A DNA stretch of 64,000 bases, taken from the NCBI RefSeq assembly GCF_025118155.1, contig NW_026251390.1:124001-188000 (forward strand), in the 5' to 3' direction. A program made the translations under genes and the position numbers. Below, in pieces: positions 21,466 to 34,353 of this stretch (positions are counted from its first letter, which is position 1; the number at the start of each line of letters is the position of its first letter). The notes beneath the pieces are model-generated. The model saw only the letters and a program-made list of their open reading frames with translations, had not been told where the DNA came from and did not search any database. The stretch comes from Cokeromyces recurvatus (lineage: Eukaryota > Mucoromycota > Mucoromycetes > Mucorales > Mucoraceae).

Positions 21466-23680
21466 ATGCTAGGTGTGGAAAAACAAAAGCAAGATCAGAG
21501 TTCTACTGTAAGTCTAGAAATATAAAACTAAAACTAGCTTTAATTCCTTTTTCTTTTATGTAGTTAGAACCATTATATAAATATTTATTAGAACAAAAAT
21601 TCTCTTCAGCAACGAGTGCTTTCGAATTTTGCCAAAAGTTATGTTTACAATATGGCTTCCCTATAAAACAAAAAACAAATTCGAATCAAGTAAGTAACTA
21701 GTATGTATTTCGCTATTTATGTTTATTTTAAAAGAAATGAAAGAAGAAAAAAAAAGAGAATAACATAAAACTAATTTTAATATATACATACAGATGATTT
21801 ATGTACATTGTTCGTATAGGCCTCCATTCAATATTCAAGGCTCTCCATTATCACCATTGAAAAAACAACGCTCATCTGTTAATATGACTGATGCTTATCA
21901 TAGTAATGATTGTCAATGGCATATCATCTTATGTAAGACTGTATTGTCAGAATGGATATTTAAGCAATCTAATATTTCAACTATAAATGAACATAATCAT
22001 GAATTATCCTCTGGTGTAAATATTACGAAATTAAAAATCTTGACTGAGAATACAAATGATAATCTTCAACTTCCTATCGAGATTCAGGAACAAATTAAAC
22101 AATTATTGTACCAAAATAGTAATATGCAAACAGACAAAATATATGAAACAATTAAGCAACAGTTGCAGCTTCTTTCAAAAGGCACTTTAGATTGTAACAA
22201 GGAACGTGAATTTTATAATTACGTGACTAAAATAAGAAAACAATTAAAAGAAGAAGAGATTACGAAAGGAATACAACAATTGATCTTGGTCTCCACTCGT
22301 CTTTGCTCCATTATTGCTTCAAATAAAATTTGGACTACTTGTGTAGCTAACGAATTGACCAACATGATAGAAGATTATCAACAGATCTTAGGTCTATCAA
22401 ATCAAGAACTTGATCAGATAGTCAGTCTTCAACCCGATATGATCTGTTCATTAACTGATATAACAACGACTCATAATGCTCATTCAATATCATGTCACAA
22501 GTCTGCTATAGAAAAGAAAAACGTTCCTGTAGAGTTACAGAATCAAAATTCATTAGTAGATAAAAGACAAAGCAACAAGAAACGAGCGTTAGATCATAAA
22601 GAGAATGTTAATTGTTATAACAAGACTAAAAATCATCCATTATCGATAGTTATATCGATACCAAGTTGTACTTTAAATGTTCGTGCTCAACCTTTACGAT
22701 CTTCATTGGCTATAGCAGCTACGGCAATCAAAATGGAACAGCAATATTCCCCTCATTTATATAATAATAATAATGATAGACGTATTCATTTTACTTCACT
22801 CGATGAATTGTCTATCACTAATACTGATAATAAACGTCCACAAATGATAGTAGCAACAGCCTCAACTGGACACTTTGGCATTTCAGCAGCAGCAACAAAT
22901 ACAAGTACAACAGTAGCACCAGCATCAGCACCAGCACCAGCAGTAGCAAACTTTTCTTCCATCTTTTCATTGTCCTCACCCATCATTTCTCCTCAGACAC
23001 AACAAAGGATTGCTTATAATGGCTACCAAAATAACTCAATGCATCACTGTAATAGTATACCTACATCTCCTTTAGTCTTTAGGTTAACAAACAACAACAA
23101 ACTCACTGCCGGTCATGAAGGAAACATGAATCACGCCAATTATGATTCAACAAACATGTATGCATTACAGTCACCTTATTTATCTTCTCAAAGTGCAGAT
23201 ACAATCCAAAGCAATAGTAATACAAATGAGCTTCATATTCCTTTTGATTCTAGTAGTTACCATCCACAGATACCATCCTATTCGTATCAGCATACATCTC
23301 ATCGACAGCAACATGACGTCCAACAATCGCCCTTATCTTCATCAAATTATTTATCAATGAGTTATTATAATTCAAACAACAAAAATTTAAATGAAGTAGT
23401 GCCAAAAGTTAAAAATTATCATAATGTTATATCCATGAATACCAACTCAATTCAACAACGAATCCTGTTAGAGGATGAATATGAAGAACAAGAACAATTG
23501 CAGCGACAAATAGGATTTGTTCCTATTACTCATAGTAGTCATGTATCTACACTAATGACGAATACTAATAAACTAGTCTCTAGAACAGAAAGCAATTCTA
23601 ATATTGACGCTACTATTCGATTACCTATTATTCGATCTAGTCATCACCAATTTATAAACAATACATCAAATTGGACATAG
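21466..23680 (+). CDS. Putative transcription factor with WRKY-GCM1/FAR1-type zinc domain
   Basis: Three exons (21466-21507, 21564-21689, 21794-23680) encode 684 residues. The N-terminal ~130 residues have the FAR1/WRKY-GCM1 layout: a helix SATSAFEFCQKLCLQYGFPI, a strand pair YVHCSY (first Cys), a second Cys in CQWHIILC, a Trp strand, and the closing HNHEL. These supply a C-x-n-C-x-n-H-x-H zinc site. The same fold occurs in MULE-derived FAR1 proteins and in fungal Aft1-type regulators (family knowledge). The remainder is low complexity: Asn/Ser/Gln-rich, an Ala/Pro/Thr run near 370-390, and no enzyme domain, as expected of a regulator. The domain assignment comes from ligand spacing only. A (TATGTG)n array begins just after the stop. 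Confidence 0.62.
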
Positions 23681-23693
23681 AGCGATATATATA

Positions 23694-24168
<475 letters not shown>

Positions 24169-26079
24169 TTACTTGCAGTGCTTTTTAATAATAGTATAAG
24201 GTCTTCTAACAGAGTATGATGTTATCAGAAATCCAGATTGCTTAAGCGCCTCAACTACCTTCTGACCCATGACCCAATCCTTTTTATGACAACAGTCATC
24301 TAACAATAATTTCCAAGTATCCTTTGTAGGACTTATATTCATAGATATCATATGTTCTAAACATGTATAAGCATCTGCTAATCGATCATGGTCCAGGAAA
24401 CCAGTGATCATGAAATTGAAGGTAGCTCTATCGGGTCGGATACCACTACGTAATATAGTTTGAAATGTCATCATTGCTTTGTTTAAATCCGATTGCTTAA
24501 TATAACCTTGAATCAAATTTGTGTATGTATGAACGGTAGGCTCTATATGCTTGTATTTCGGTAATTTCATCAACTCAAATGTTTTCTCTGCCTGTTCCAT
24601 ATTACCGCTTTGAACCCAACTATTAATGATGGCATTAAAGGTATACACATTAGGAGTGATATCGAGTTGTTCCGTGATAATCCTCATCATTTCCCCGGCT
24701 GTCGTGGGGGCTCTTTTATGGAAAACAGAATCAACCAAGGTAGTAAAAGTGACTACATCAGGTTTAAAGCCTAGTTTAAACATATCTGAAATGATCCCCA
24801 TTGCAGATGGAGTGTCATCTGTCTCTATATAACCCTTTAACATTGTATTTAACGTAATTAAATCTGGTTTATAGTCAGATGCCATCATTTGTCGATACAA
24901 TAATCCCGCAATATACATCTCCTTATTAATGATTAAACCATCCAGCATTGTATTCATAATCACCTCGTTCACCTTCAGTTGAGGATTCTTTTCAATCTCT
25001 TCAAAGATCTGGACAGCCTTAGATGTCTGTCTAGCTTTAAAATAAACTTTAATCAGTTGATTATAGAGATTTTCATCCGGAGGATGACCACCAAGAATAG
25101 TGTCTCTCACGATAGCTTCAGCAGAGGCAACATCTCTCCTATGAGCATAGATCGATAGCATACTTGAACAGATATATACATTGGGCTTGATATTTTCCTT
25201 TCTCATATCCTTGTAAGTTTCAATAGCATCGCGTATTAGACGAGCATCTATGTATCCTTTAATAAGGGCATTGTAGGTAGTCACGTCAAGCTTCTTTTGA
25301 TTTTCTGATCCTGAACGGCAATGTTCATATATCATTTTTATATCACTAAACGATCTCTCTCGAAAGAGATGCATAATGTTTGCATTCAATGCTTCAGTAT
25401 TGTCATCAAATGCATGGTCAAAGATCAAGTGTTTTGCTGCCTCGACTATGGTTGTGTTATTGGGCATGCATCGATACATAGTTCGAGCAAAGTCTCGGAT
25501 ATCAGGTATCACATCATGTTGTTTATATACATTTCGTATTAGCTCAATCGCTTCCTTTTCCATCCCTAACATAATATATGTAGCCAAAAGTACATTGAAT
25601 GTGCCTGTCGTAAGCTTCATAGGTGGCTGTCGCTTTTGCAATTCTTCTCTATACATATTCAAGATATCATTATATTCTGCTTTGATTAATTTAACCATAA
25701 AATAATCGTTATATTCGGCTATTGTCCAATCATGGCCTAAACGCTTCATATCATCGAGTACTTGCAGGATATGTTCTTTAGAACCCCAGCTTCTCTCCCT
25801 CCAAAGAAAAGATCGAAACTTTAGAAAATCTTCTCTTCCAAAATTCTTATATTCCTTTGAATCATCTAGAAGAGTATGACTGTGAAATTCTGCAGAAGAT
25901 TTATCCATGTCAGTTGAACCTACTGTTTGCATGGTTTTAGTAGCGGCAGTTGAATAATAGTGATGATGACAGATGCTTAAATAAGGCATCATTTGTTTTG
26001 GTTGAACCTTTTGCATCAAGTCTTTTTTGAGCACATTAAGTGGGATGCGTGTGGTACATGCTTTAATTACTCGTTGCAT
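24169..26079 (-). CDS. Mitochondrial pentatricopeptide-repeat protein
   Basis: Single-exon gene of 636 residues. Residues 1-45 contain several Lys/Arg and no acids, ending near a Tyr-Ser-Thr, consistent with a mitochondrial presequence. From about 150 to the end the protein is a run of roughly a dozen 35-residue helical repeats with the PPR pattern, such as VTTYNALIKGYIDARLIRDA, DENLYNQLIKVYFKARQTSK, DLITLNTMLKGYIETDD, NVYTFNAIINSWVQSGNM and RATFNFMITGFLDHDRLADA. PPR proteins bind organellar RNA and act in its processing, stability or translation (family knowledge). The RNA target cannot be read here. No intron is needed, unlike most neighbours. Confidence 0.9.
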   Translation of the reverse strand: MQRVIKACTTRIPLNVLKKDLMQKVQPKQMMPYLSICHHHYYSTAATKTMQTVGSTDMDKSSAEFHSHTLLDDSKEYKNFGREDFLKFRSFLWRERSWGSKEHILQVLDDMKRLGHDWTIAEYNDYFMVKLIKAEYNDILNMYREELQKRQPPMKLTTGTFNVLLATYIMLGMEKEAIELIRNVYKQHDVIPDIRDFARTMYRCMPNNTTIVEAAKHLIFDHAFDDNTEALNANIMHLFRERSFSDIKMIYEHCRSGSENQKKLDVTTYNALIKGYIDARLIRDAIETYKDMRKENIKPNVYICSSMLSIYAHRRDVASAEAIVRDTILGGHPPDENLYNQLIKVYFKARQTSKAVQIFEEIEKNPQLKVNEVIMNTMLDGLIINKEMYIAGLLYRQMMASDYKPDLITLNTMLKGYIETDDTPSAMGIISDMFKLGFKPDVVTFTTLVDSVFHKRAPTTAGEMMRIITEQLDITPNVYTFNAIINSWVQSGNMEQAEKTFELMKLPKYKHIEPTVHTYTNLIQGYIKQSDLNKAMMTFQTILRSGIRPDRATFNFMITGFLDHDRLADAYTCLEHMISMNISPTKDTWKLLLDDCCHKKDWVMGQKVVEALKQSGFLITSYSVRRPYTIIKKHCK

Positions 26080-27838
26080 CTGCTTTTTCTTTTTTTAGAT
26101 GATTTTTTCTATTATTGTTAAAGAGGGGTAGGAAAACAAATAGTAGGAAATAGTTTATAACTTCAGCCTCCACAAAAAAAAAAAAAAATTGCCAGGGCCC
26201 ATTTGTCTTAACATGAGATAATTGGTGACAAAATTATTTAAAAGCGATTTTTTTTTTTTTTTTTGTCGGTAAAGCAAAAAATTGGAGCAATAGCTTTAAC
26301 TTTTAGAATTCCATCTCTTCAAGTTTTATTCATAAAGGTTTAATAAATTTGAGACTATATGAAGAGTAAATTATTTTTGATGGCTAGCATCTTCAAATAG
26401 TAAAGCGAAAAGCACTAAATTAATTAGTCACATTATATTTGTTTGGAGTCAGAAACTAAACGTTGATCCTTATTCTTTACTTTCTATTTATTTATATCCA
26501 TAGTCATTCAGCAAAGATTATATTAAATAATAATGTCTGAATACATACAAATATAAAAATACTCATTAAATAACAAAATAAAGAGGCAGTCAGAAGAGTG
26601 AGTTTTGAACTATCTTCGAATTTGTCAGTATCTGATTATCATTTTCTACTGTTTATTTTTGCTATTATGCCTTTGTCTTTATTGCTGAGAATACATCACG
26701 ATTAGTTAGTTATGCTAATATATCTGAGTATTTTGTTTATTTGGAACACAACACTACCAGCATATTATTATTATTTGGATATTCGATATGTAAGATTATC
26801 AATAAAAAAAAAAAAGAACACCATTGAAGTATAAACAAGAACTGAGCCTCATATATCCTAACATATAATGATGTATATTCTTTTTATCTGGCATATTCAC
26901 TGTACATACATCAATTATAGAATATGATGAAATTCATGTGGTTTATATACCTTGGATTTTGTATGTAACTGAGAATGGCTCTACAAACTAAAATAATGTG
27001 TCTTAACGAATGACTTTATAATTAAATGTACCCGTTTTAAAGTATACACGCATTCTAAAGGCTCTAAGGAGTATTGCTTTGCTTTTAAATTGGTAATTTA
27101 AGGATGAATGTGCAAAAGTGTGAAATGAGTCACTTATGGAATTGATGTTAACTTCTTTGATCACCTCACATGGAAAAAAAATGAGTGGATTAAACATTTC
27201 AAATAAATCCAATAAATCCTATTAAATTGACTATTTCAAGTTGACTAGTGTTCTTTTTTTTGCTTCATTCTTAGATTTTTGTGATGAATTCAGTTAATGA
27301 TGATTGTTACTATTGTATTCAGGCACATACCCTATCGTATTATGTAATACGGGGATTAAAAAATTAGAAATTGAAGTACAGGATTTTTTTTTGATCCTCA
27401 CACTAATCATCCTTTCTTTCTGCAAACATCTTTTTTTTTTTGTATATGGCTGCAGTTTACATAGACTTAATACTACCTATTTTTTAGTGGATTACAGCAA
27501 ACAACCTCCTGTCTTGTTTCTTTTCTTTTACCTATAACGTGTGTATCTCTACATTATTTACTACACATATGTTTAGTCTAAATAACTCTTCATTACAATA
27601 TATTTACACGAGGGGGGGGGGGTTTCATTATTCACACACAGCTTTCTTTCTTTCTCCCTCTATTTCAAGCTGATAATTCTATTGTCCTCAATTGTCAAAT
27701 CTTAAAATCTGGTGGTAATCTCCGGTAAAAAAAAAAAAAAAAAAAAAATACACCAGTTGCTTAAAAGATTAGATTGTTTAAAAAGAAATTTATACGTGTA
27801 TTATACATGAGTAAAGAGAATAAAAAAAAAAGGTATTA
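26080..27838. other. Intergenic region, no supported gene
   Basis: 1.76 kb between the PPR start and the SEC16 stop. It holds T/A tracts (26251-26265, 27726-27748), a G11 run (about 27612-27622) and only short noise frames. Confidence 0.5.
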
Positions 27839-29939
27839 TTAAGGATAGCGACTCATGATTTCAGTAGATTTTCTTGGAGATATAGTTTCTTCTGTAGGAA
27901 CTTCTTCACCACTCACAAATTTAGTGAGACTACCCTCTAATGTTCCCCAAAGTGTTGAAAAAGTCTTCTTTTGGAATTTTGGTTTAAGCCATGATGTAGG
28001 ATCAACACTATAAAATACAAATTTAATGGTTATTTTTTTTTTTTTTTTGGTTTTCATACGATATGTATCCATATATTTACCCAGTCTTTTTTCCTCTAGA
28101 ATTTTCTAAATAAGTACCAAAGGCATCTACCTGTTGTATTAATTGTGAATGTAAATAAGGGTTGCCCTTATTATAGGATTTTATACATTGATCAATAGAT
28201 TCATAATATCGTTGTGCAATATCAGTATATCCATAATCTGCTAATATCCATGCATGAGCCAGTTTATATCCTTGTAGAAATGGTAAACAAACGGTAGAAT
28301 TAGAAGTGTGACATGAATTTGCAAATTCAAAAATCTCGGTCAAATAATAGGCTTCAAGATTGGGCTTTTCACTACCAATCAATGACATCCTGACGTTTAC
28401 TGTATCATAACCAGAATGAATTGAGCTTTGAGGGGAAAGAAGATAACTATAGAGTGGTGAAGATGAGATGAGAAGGACATCAATAAATACTATTCAATCT
28501 CTCTAAGCTTACCAAATATGAGCGGCTTCAATCCATCCTTGTTCTTTCATAATATCTCCTAAAGCAGTCAACGCATCTAAATCTCTTACTGTCCTATTTG
28601 CTAAAATGATAGCTAAAGTATGTCTCCATTTAATTAACTGTGATGGATCAACGGGTGGAGTCACTGTTTGTAATCCATAAGGAGTATGTACATGTTGAAC
28701 ATCATTGACAATAAATTCCTTCATTGCTGCAGGACCTGCACCAGAGAATAAGGAATACATGACGCGTAATGCTTGATTACTTCCAGCAATATTATTAAAC
28801 TTTCTATGACGTCGCATTTCAGGTGTAGAATTCATTTCTCGATCTACAAAATGACTAATTACTTTTTGCCAAAGCTCCTTATTAACACAGCTACTAATGA
28901 TTAAAGCATGAGCCCATAAATCCTCTTGAATTGCATAATTAACAGCTCCAACTCGGTCACCATTCAATAAATAATGTTCAATTTTAGATAGCATATATTC
29001 AGACAAGTCCTCCTCCTCCTCAGCTACTCCTCCTTTTTCACCATTTTCTTTTTGAATTCTATTATCATAAGAAGGAAGATTAAAATAGGATTCTTCTACA
29101 TTATCTATTTTAGGACGTATAACTGAAAGAAGAGCTTGATCCATTTTATCTCTATACGTATATATATAAAATTAGGAAAAAAAAAAAGATATAATAATAT
29201 TAGAGTTTTACTTGTCATTAATAAATCCATCGTTTTCGATCATGACCTTCATCAATTGCCATAGTAATATCTTTGATTCTAGTCTATGGTATTCAACAGA
29301 ATCAACTACAATCATAGACGATTTTTTTTGCTTTTCAAGTTCATCTATGATCTGAGTGATATAATGACTAACATCTTTCCTTTTCTGTTTGGTTCCTACT
29401 TTGCTGTCCAACAAGACAGGTCCTGGGAATTGTAGGTGAGTAGCAAGATTGAAGTCCTTCAAGGATTTGATTTGAATAGGACCTGGCTGAGGTTTTACAG
29501 TAGAAGAGTAATAATTGGCTACTGTTCGTGGAAAGGTCACGAGCATTTTACCACCAAATCCAAAGGTGACGATAGGACAACCTTTTGCTCTGTCAAGAGG
29601 ATCGACAGTCGGTTGTTGTTGTTGTTCATAAGTATTTACAGGATTATATTGACTAGGTGTAGCTAGATAATCTTGATGTTCTTGTTGAAGTCCATATAAG
29701 TTTTGCATAGATTGATGATGAACACCGTTATAATATAACGATGGTTGTTTACTACTAGAATGGACTGCATTGCCTACAGAAGGCGTATCATAAAGTGGTA
29801 CAGCTTGTACTGAATCTAAAGGACTTGAAGAATAAACAGGTGCAGTAGGAGGTCTTTGAAGTGGAGGAATAGGTTGATAAAGATGATGGGCGTCATGAAT
29901 TTGATGGTTTGAAAAAGATTTTGTTAATGAATTAATAAG

Positions 29940-29972
<33 letters not shown>

Positions 29973-30356
29973 TATAGTAGCAGCAGGCGTAACCGATCTA
30001 GAGGCTGGTTTCAGCGGTCTTCCACATTCTTCACAGAATTTAGAGGCTGGTTTGTTTTCACCTTTACAAGTAGGTTCAGGACAAGGTAATAATATCTCTT
30101 CTGGTGTTGGTTGTCGAGAAGCTTCTGTATAAGAACTATTTACAATTTGTTGTTGTTGTTGTTGTTGTTGTTGTAAAGTAGATGATGGGGTATAAATTTG
30201 GTTATTGTAATAAAGATTTTCTTGTTCATAACCATAATTTACAGCTGAATTAGGATCATAATATTGAAGTTGACCTTGTTCATCATAATAATAATGCACA
30301 TTAGGATCAAATTGAATCCACTCATTTTTTACAGTTCCATTATAAGGTGTTGTCAT
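27839..30356 (-). CDS. SEC16: COPII coat assembly protein Sec16 (short form)
   Basis: Scaffold that organises COPII budding at ER exit sites. Four exons (30356-29212, 29151-28513, 28425-28081, 28007-27839) give 765 residues. The central conserved domain starts with RAKGCPIVTFGFGGKMLVTF at about 255. The ACE1-type alpha-solenoid follows, with YLLNGDRVGAVNYAIQEDLW, HALIISSCVNKELW, the TLAIILANRT region and GWIEAAHICSIHSG, which binds Sec13. Before it lies a Tyr/Gln/Asn-rich low-complexity region with a poly-Gln tract and an unexpected four-Cys motif (C92, C97, C108, C111) resembling a small zinc ribbon. The protein is much shorter than yeast Sec16 and ends soon after the conserved domain, with no obvious C-terminal Sec23-binding region. 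Same strand as AP-3 beta upstream. Confidence 0.88.
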
Positions 30357-30827
30357 TATTAAAATAAAATAAATTCAAATAGATAAAGAAAAGCAGTTTA
30401 ACAAATAATTTATATTACAACGAAAACATTTTTTTTTTTTTTTTTTTTTTATGTATTTATTTATATGACTTTCTTATGGCAGTAAATAATAAAAGAACAA
30501 TTTTTAAAGGCCTCGAAACAATGAGTCCGTCGGCGATATATTTTGCATTTTATTGTGTAAAAGGTGTATTTTATGACAACACATTTTATATATTAAAATA
30601 GTTAACTTGATGCATGCATGCATTACACTACATATATGGTTAAAAATTACAAGTTGAATTTGGTGAACTATGTCAGTCAGTTTTTCCTTTATGTAAACAG
30701 CATCATTATAAATACACATTACTAAAAAATGACAAAATAGTATACGTATTATATTTACAAAGTTTAAGAAAAAAAAAAGCCTTTGTTATTATGTGTGTTC
30801 GGTTATAACCTCCGCAAATTACTATTA
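30357..30827. other. Spacer between AP-3 beta and SEC16
   Basis: 471 bp between same-strand genes with a T-tract at about 30430-30450. Presumed 3' UTR of AP-3 beta and promoter of SEC16. Confidence 0.5.
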
Positions 30828-33801
30828 TTATCTTCGTATCCGTTGAGTTTCTTCATCAGATATGTCTTCTTCTTCTTCTTCTTCTTCTGAAGATGTAGTA
30901 TAGTCTTCTGATGACGACTCTTCTGAATCTTCTTCTTGTGATGTGGTTGCTTCATCTTCAGTAGAAGACAAGTATTCTTCATCACTTGACTCATCATAGA
31001 AAGCATCTAAATCATATTCATTACCCTTCTTCTTTAATGAAGAAGAAGAATAGTTAGATGGACTTCCTATAGCTTCAATACCAGATAAGGCAGTCGATGC
31101 ACCAAACCTTTTGCCAGGATAATAGTTATCATTGCCAAATCCAGATTCCATAATAATCGTTCTACTTCCACTCCAACCTTCGAGTTCATCTATATCACGT
31201 ACACTGGTATCAGGTTGTTCTTTAGGAAAATCAGGCAATGGCTCATAACCTGGAAGTGGTTGATGTGCCAAAAGTGAAAGAGAACCAATATTGTAATTTG
31301 CTGCATCTATTCATAACATATATAAATGAAAGAAATAAGATATAAGATATACATATAGATGTATATATTTCTTTTTTTTTTTTTTGCTCCTGTTACCTTG
31401 AGTATCACTTTCAATGACTGGAGGCTCCTTATTGGAAAGTAAGATCTTCTTCAAATGTTGTTTTAATTGATTTAAGCCAGGCTTTTCTTCGTTCTGAATA
31501 GGTATAGTCAATGCGCGTAAAAATCTTGCACGATCTCTCACGTCGTAGTCGGTATCATATCTAGCTAAATTTAGTACATATTGATTTAAATTAGCCAAAG
31601 TGAGATGAGTTGGATTCAAGCAAATCAATTTTGCTGATAAAGTAAGAATTTGCAGTTTTGTTATATGATTCTTATAATACCAAAAAAAAAAGACTATGTT
31701 AAGTATAACAGATAGACATACAATTCTATTTTCTTACCTCATTCATAAAGTTCTTTATAGCTTGACGCAGAACATCAGGTCCAACTCTTGGTAAGATCTC
31801 TGCATATTGTCCAACTAACCATAAAATATTGGCTCTAGCCATAGGCGCTTTTAAAGTATCCAACAATTTTACAAGAATAATTACTGCTTTTGTTTTCTCC
31901 TCTGTAGGGACTTGTAATAGACGAGTTAAAACTATTACAGATTCAGTAATAACAAGTTCTTAAATAATAAAAAAAAAAAGAATTAATTTTAAATAAAATA
32001 AGAATCTTGCTTTTTTTTTTTTTTTCCTTTTTACCATTTTTGCTTTTAAGTAGTTTCATTAATAATTGAAGACATTGACCCATAGCAGAAGGAACAGTAG
32101 TAGCACATCGAGCAATAGCTTGAATAGTTGTAGCAGCAAAATCTTTATTTGGACTCTTGACATATTGCTATTAAAATAATTTTAGTCGAATTTCTTAAAG
32201 GGGGGGAATTAAAGAAATATTACTTGGAATTCTGTAAGTAAAGTGTGTATATTAGTTTCAGTTGCTATTGTTGTTAAGATATCTAATTTTGTATTGCGAA
32301 TAAAAACAGGCTCTGAGGATTGCGCATAAAAATGCTGAATTGATGATTCAAATAAATACTGTAAAAATATATATTTGTATACATGTATTTATATTAAAAT
32401 ATGTATCTACTTCTTTTTTCTATTTAAGTTATTACCGGTCTTTTAAGGGCCATAGTAGCAATATTTGTTAAAACAACATAACATTGTTCACGATGTGTCC
32501 TTAATAAGCGAACTAGTGGCTTTGCGATCTTTTCTGCTTCTACTGCTGGAGCTAAATAGTAAAATAACTTGGCAACAGCTAAAACAACCCCACTGTTACG
32601 GCTTTGTAATAAAGGTATGCAGCTTTTTAATAATAATTCATGATCAGGGTCTAACTCAATCACATCGTCTATATGTGTTGCATCATTATTGTCATCTGAA
32701 TCTAAAGAAGAATCGGAATAAAATGATTTATTTGTTGTTACAGTCTTTTTCTTAGGTGGAAGACGTGATTCACTCTCTCCCTAAAAATGAAATAAAATAA
32801 TAGGTTATTTTATTTTCTTTTGCTCTTTTGTTTTATTTACTTACATTTGGATTAGGATTTAAAAACTGATTTCGTCCATAGCGTAATAATAAATTAAGAA
32901 TGGACATTTGTCCCCATTCATCGCAATCACCCAACATTGAGCATAATTTTCTATAACAAGGATGAATCAAATCAAAACGATTAGGGCAAACTTCATTAAA
33001 AGCCATAATGGTGCTTCCAATAACAATATTTGATCTATCTTTAAGTAATGTAGCAATAACTTCAACTAAAGCATCCTTTTGACTATCATCTAAACTAAAT
33101 ACAAAAAAATCGATATTAGTATATAGTATCAACTATACATGTATTTAGTTACCTATAACACTTTGGAATAGCATGAGCGGCTGTCTTTCTAACATATGGA
33201 CTAGGATCTGTTATACATTTTTTAATGCCAAGTAAAACAATAGGGCTAATGACAGGAACACGAATACCACTCATGACTCGCAGGGCCATAGCACGAATTA
33301 TTTGATTTTTATCACTTAAATCCTTTTGAAACGAATTGATGGACAGCAAAGCCAAATCAGGTTCCTGTTCAGCATATCGTAATAAGAAAATATAAACCAA
33401 TTTACGAATTTCAATATTTTGAGAAACAACATTCTTGACAACATCAGGAAAAAATTCAGACACATCTCTACCTTTAGAAATCATCTGATGAAGTATATAT
33501 GTATATGTATAAACATGTACATGAATATATAAGTTTTTTTTTTTTTTTTTTTTTTTTGTCGACTTACAGCAATGAGTCTTTTTAAACCATCTAATTTCTC
33601 TCTATCGTTTTTAGAGTCTAATTGGCGTTTTATATTTCTCATTTTCTCTTCAGATGTGTCAAAGTATTGAGAACCTGAATCACTACCGGGAAAGCCTAAT
33701 TCTCGCGCGTTATCAACAAGACCTTGTGACATTTTTTGAGAAAGCTTGGCTGCTTTCTCAGCAAACGTTTTGGCACTATTTATATAATCAGATACTTCCA
33801 T
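30828..33801 (-). CDS. APL6: AP-3 adaptor complex subunit beta
   Basis: Large subunit of the AP-3 adaptor, which routes cargo (yeast alkaline phosphatase among others) from Golgi/endosome to vacuole. Nine exons (33801-33568, 33484-33153, 33094-32845, 32780-32436, 32358-32224, 32167-32035, 31958-31738, 31670-31397, 31306-30828) encode 800 residues, near the 809 of yeast Apl6. The N-terminal trunk is a typical beta-adaptin solenoid: [58 protein letters not shown] and [21 protein letters not shown] Lys/Asp/Ser insert precedes [16 protein letters not shown]. The C-terminal ~110 residues are an acidic Ser/Glu hinge ending ETQRIRR, with no ear domain after it. The vacuolar alkaline phosphatase gene in this same window would be a classic AP-3 cargo. 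Confidence 0.93.
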
Positions 33802-34353
33802 CTAAATGATAATTTATTTATTTTTTAAATTCTAATTGCAAGTTAATTAGTTGTACAAAATAAACAGATACAAGTATACAAAAAAAAATTACAGACGACA
33901 ACAAAGCATTCTTAAATATGAAACAAGAAGAGAGAAAATTAAAATAAAATAAAAAGAGAGAGTGAGGGAGAGAGTCGGAGATTAATTTAATTCTGCTAAC
34001 AAACATTACGTGAATAATGGAACCCAAAAGAAAAGGTGTATATATTATATATTTTTATATTATATACATATACGTGTACATACACATATACATATACATA
34101 CACATGTACATATTTATTACGTAATATAGTTAGCTGATATGCCATTATAATGCACTTGTAGCAACACTATTACTTTAATTATATAAACAAATAAAGAAGG
34201 TATTCTTGATATGAGAAAAAAAAAATAATGCAATAATTTAGGTTAAACGTCATAAAAATGGATATCCGATCCCTTATTTAAATCAAGTTTTTTTTTTTTT
34301 CCCTTATCTTTCTTCCTTTTCTTTTTCTTTTAGTTTTTTTATTTATTTAATAA
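33802..34353. promoter_or_regulatory. Divergent spacer, AP-3 beta / O-acyltransferase
   Basis: 552-bp AT-rich region between divergent starts, with TATA/ACATATAC-rich stretches at 34040-34110 and a pyrimidine-rich run just before the plus-strand ATG. No specific site assigned. Confidence 0.45.

Noticed and set aside
27003..27212. 69-codon minus-strand frame in the PPR-SEC16 spacer
   Set aside because: Some non-random look, but no motif, no splice partner and no neighbouring support.
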